Origin: Thermococci archaeon
Lineage (GTDB): Archaea; Methanobacteriota_B; Thermococci; Thermococcales; Thermococcaceae
Reading direction: 5' to 3'
Assembly: GCA_003663695.1 (NCBI GenBank)
Contig: QMUB01000066.1
Coordinates: forward strand, 1 to 6,893
Length of the DNA: 6,893 nucleotides
Shown here: positions 6,645-6,893 of the stretch, piece after piece
How positions within the stretch are numbered: the stretch's first letter is position 1
How the letters are laid out: each line of letters begins with the position of its first letter
The notes under the pieces: generated by a model
What the model was told of the DNA's origin: nothing
Database searches by the model: none
The model's input: only the letters and a program-made list of their open reading frames with translations
Position numbers and translations under genes: made by a program

Positions 6645-6649
6645 CCTCC
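6645..6649 (-). promoter_or_regulatory. Ribosome binding site of the 156-residue protein gene
   Basis: GGAGG lies 7 bases before the ATG at 6637 and supports that start. It differs from the GGTGA-type sites used at most junctions in the operon. Confidence 0.7.
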
Positions 6650-6669
6650 AAGAATAGTTAAACTCAGTG

Positions 6670-6680
6670 CTTAAAAAGCT
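6670..6680 (-). promoter_or_regulatory. Possible TATA box of the 156-residue protein gene
   Basis: The minus strand reads AGCTTTTTAAGC, an A/T box about 35 bases upstream of the ATG at 6637. A start site about 26 bases downstream would fall near 6648, leaving a very short leader that begins at or just before the SD (6645-6649). Spacing is therefore marginal. The alternative is the TTTAAA at 6729-6734 further upstream, which lies in the probable IS end. Confidence 0.4.
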
Positions 6681-6726
6681 TGAGCTTCTTCTTTGGGATA
6701 CTGTCAGGATAAGCAGTAGGGTATTA

Positions 6727-6736
6727 GGTTTAAATG
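6727..6736 (+). promoter_or_regulatory. Possible TATA box of the transposase gene
   Basis: GGTTTAAATG contains the symmetric core TTTAAA. Centred near 6732, it predicts transcription start near 6758 on the plus strand, just ahead of the SD GAGGGGG at 6759-6765. Being palindromic, it could also drive leftward transcription. Confidence 0.4.
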
Positions 6737-6768
6737 TCGGATAATACTTCAGAAAAAAGAGGGGGACA

Positions 6769-6893
6769 ATGAAAGCTGAAACCATTATTTACTGGGTGGT
6801 TTCAGCCTTAAAACCCTTTCGCCGGAATAAAATCCCAATAAAAAAGAAATTCAGAGCAATCGAATTATATCTGAAAGGCCTCAGTTACCGCCA
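6769..6893 (+). CDS. Transposase, N-terminal 41 residues (IS6-like family of Thermococcales), cut by window edge
   Basis: Only plus-strand gene, running off the right edge. Reading from ATG 6769 gives MKAETIIYWVVSALKPFRRN followed by KIPIKKKFRAIELYLKGLSY and R, with no stop. The pattern LKPFRRN, then a basic stretch, then RAIELYLKGLSYR (a helix-turn-helix-like element) resembles the start of IS6-family transposases known from Pyrococcus furiosus (ISPfu elements). This is from memory of the family and the catalytic DDE domain is outside the window. The SD GAGGGGG (6759-6765) sits 3 bases before the ATG, and TTTAAAT at 6729-6735 could be its TATA box. Whether the gene is intact cannot be judged. 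Alternative: another DDE transposase group or an unrelated HTH protein. Confidence 0.72.
   Translation, partial: MKAETIIYWVVSALKPFRRNKIPIKKKFRAIELYLKGLSYR

Larger units (their letters stand above)
6700..6893 (+). mobile_element. Left end of a probable insertion sequence (boundary approximate)
   Basis: Inferred from the transposase start at 6769. IS6-type elements usually leave well under 100 bp between their terminal inverted repeat and the transposase start, so the left terminus probably falls between about 6695 and 6745. I cannot define the inverted repeat or a target duplication because the other end is missing. The left boundary given is an estimate. Confidence 0.45.

Noticed and set aside
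6674..6685. Short inverted repeat AAGCT-TG-AGCTT near the 156-residue gene promoter
   Set aside because: Only 5 bp per arm in an A/T-rich stretch, overlapping the TATA-like box; too weak to call an operator.
1..6893. CRISPR arrays, tRNA or rRNA genes, toxin-antitoxin or defence cassettes
   Set aside because: I looked for regular repeats, tRNA-like arms and small paired genes and found none; coding sequences fill all but the gap at 6039-6166 and the stretch 6638-6768.

Overview
The window is archaeal and almost certainly from a member of the Thermococcales (Thermococcus, Pyrococcus or Palaeococcus). Evidence: an archaeal-type 'S10-like' ribosomal protein cluster with archaeal/eukaryotic-type proteins (239-residue uL2, 345-residue uL3, 255-residue uL4, 154-residue uL22), an archaeal RNase P protein and an eIF1/SUI1-type factor inside the cluster, archaeal TATA-box promoters, and strong Shine-Dalgarno (SD) sites of the GGTGA type. 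Genus-level placement is inference from remembered protein similarity.

Layout: nearly everything is on the minus strand and reads from right to left. At the far right (about 6700-6893), on the plus strand, is the start of a transposase gene cut off by the window edge. Next comes a single leftward gene for an unrecognised 156-residue protein (6167-6637) with its own promoter and a T-rich terminator. A 128-bp gap (6039-6166) carries the likely promoter of the main operon. Then follow, without any real gap: SPOUT-class RNA methyltransferase, uL3, uL4, uL23, uL2, uS19, uL22, uS3, uL29, aIF1 (SUI1), RNase P component 1 (Rpp29/Pop4), and the 5' part of uS17, which runs off the left edge. S10 itself and uL16 are not in this block, as expected for Archaea.

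How the genes work together: the operon couples large-subunit core proteins (uL3, uL4, uL2, uL22, uL23, uL29), small-subunit proteins (uS19, uS3, uS17), a start-codon fidelity factor (aIF1), a tRNA-processing subunit (Rnp1) and a probable rRNA-modifying enzyme. Junctions are extremely tight: each downstream SD overlaps or abuts the upstream stop, many as the composite TGAGGTGA, and all eleven complete operon genes end in TGA. Rnp1 either overlaps aIF1 by 115 bp or starts at a GTG four bases into the aIF1 stop. This is the one real annotation question in an otherwise canonical region.

I see no evidence of a previously undescribed system. The points worth a second look are the aIF1/rnp1 overlap, the stop-SD composites (which also correct three start codons), the unknown 156-residue gene, and the mobile element next to it.
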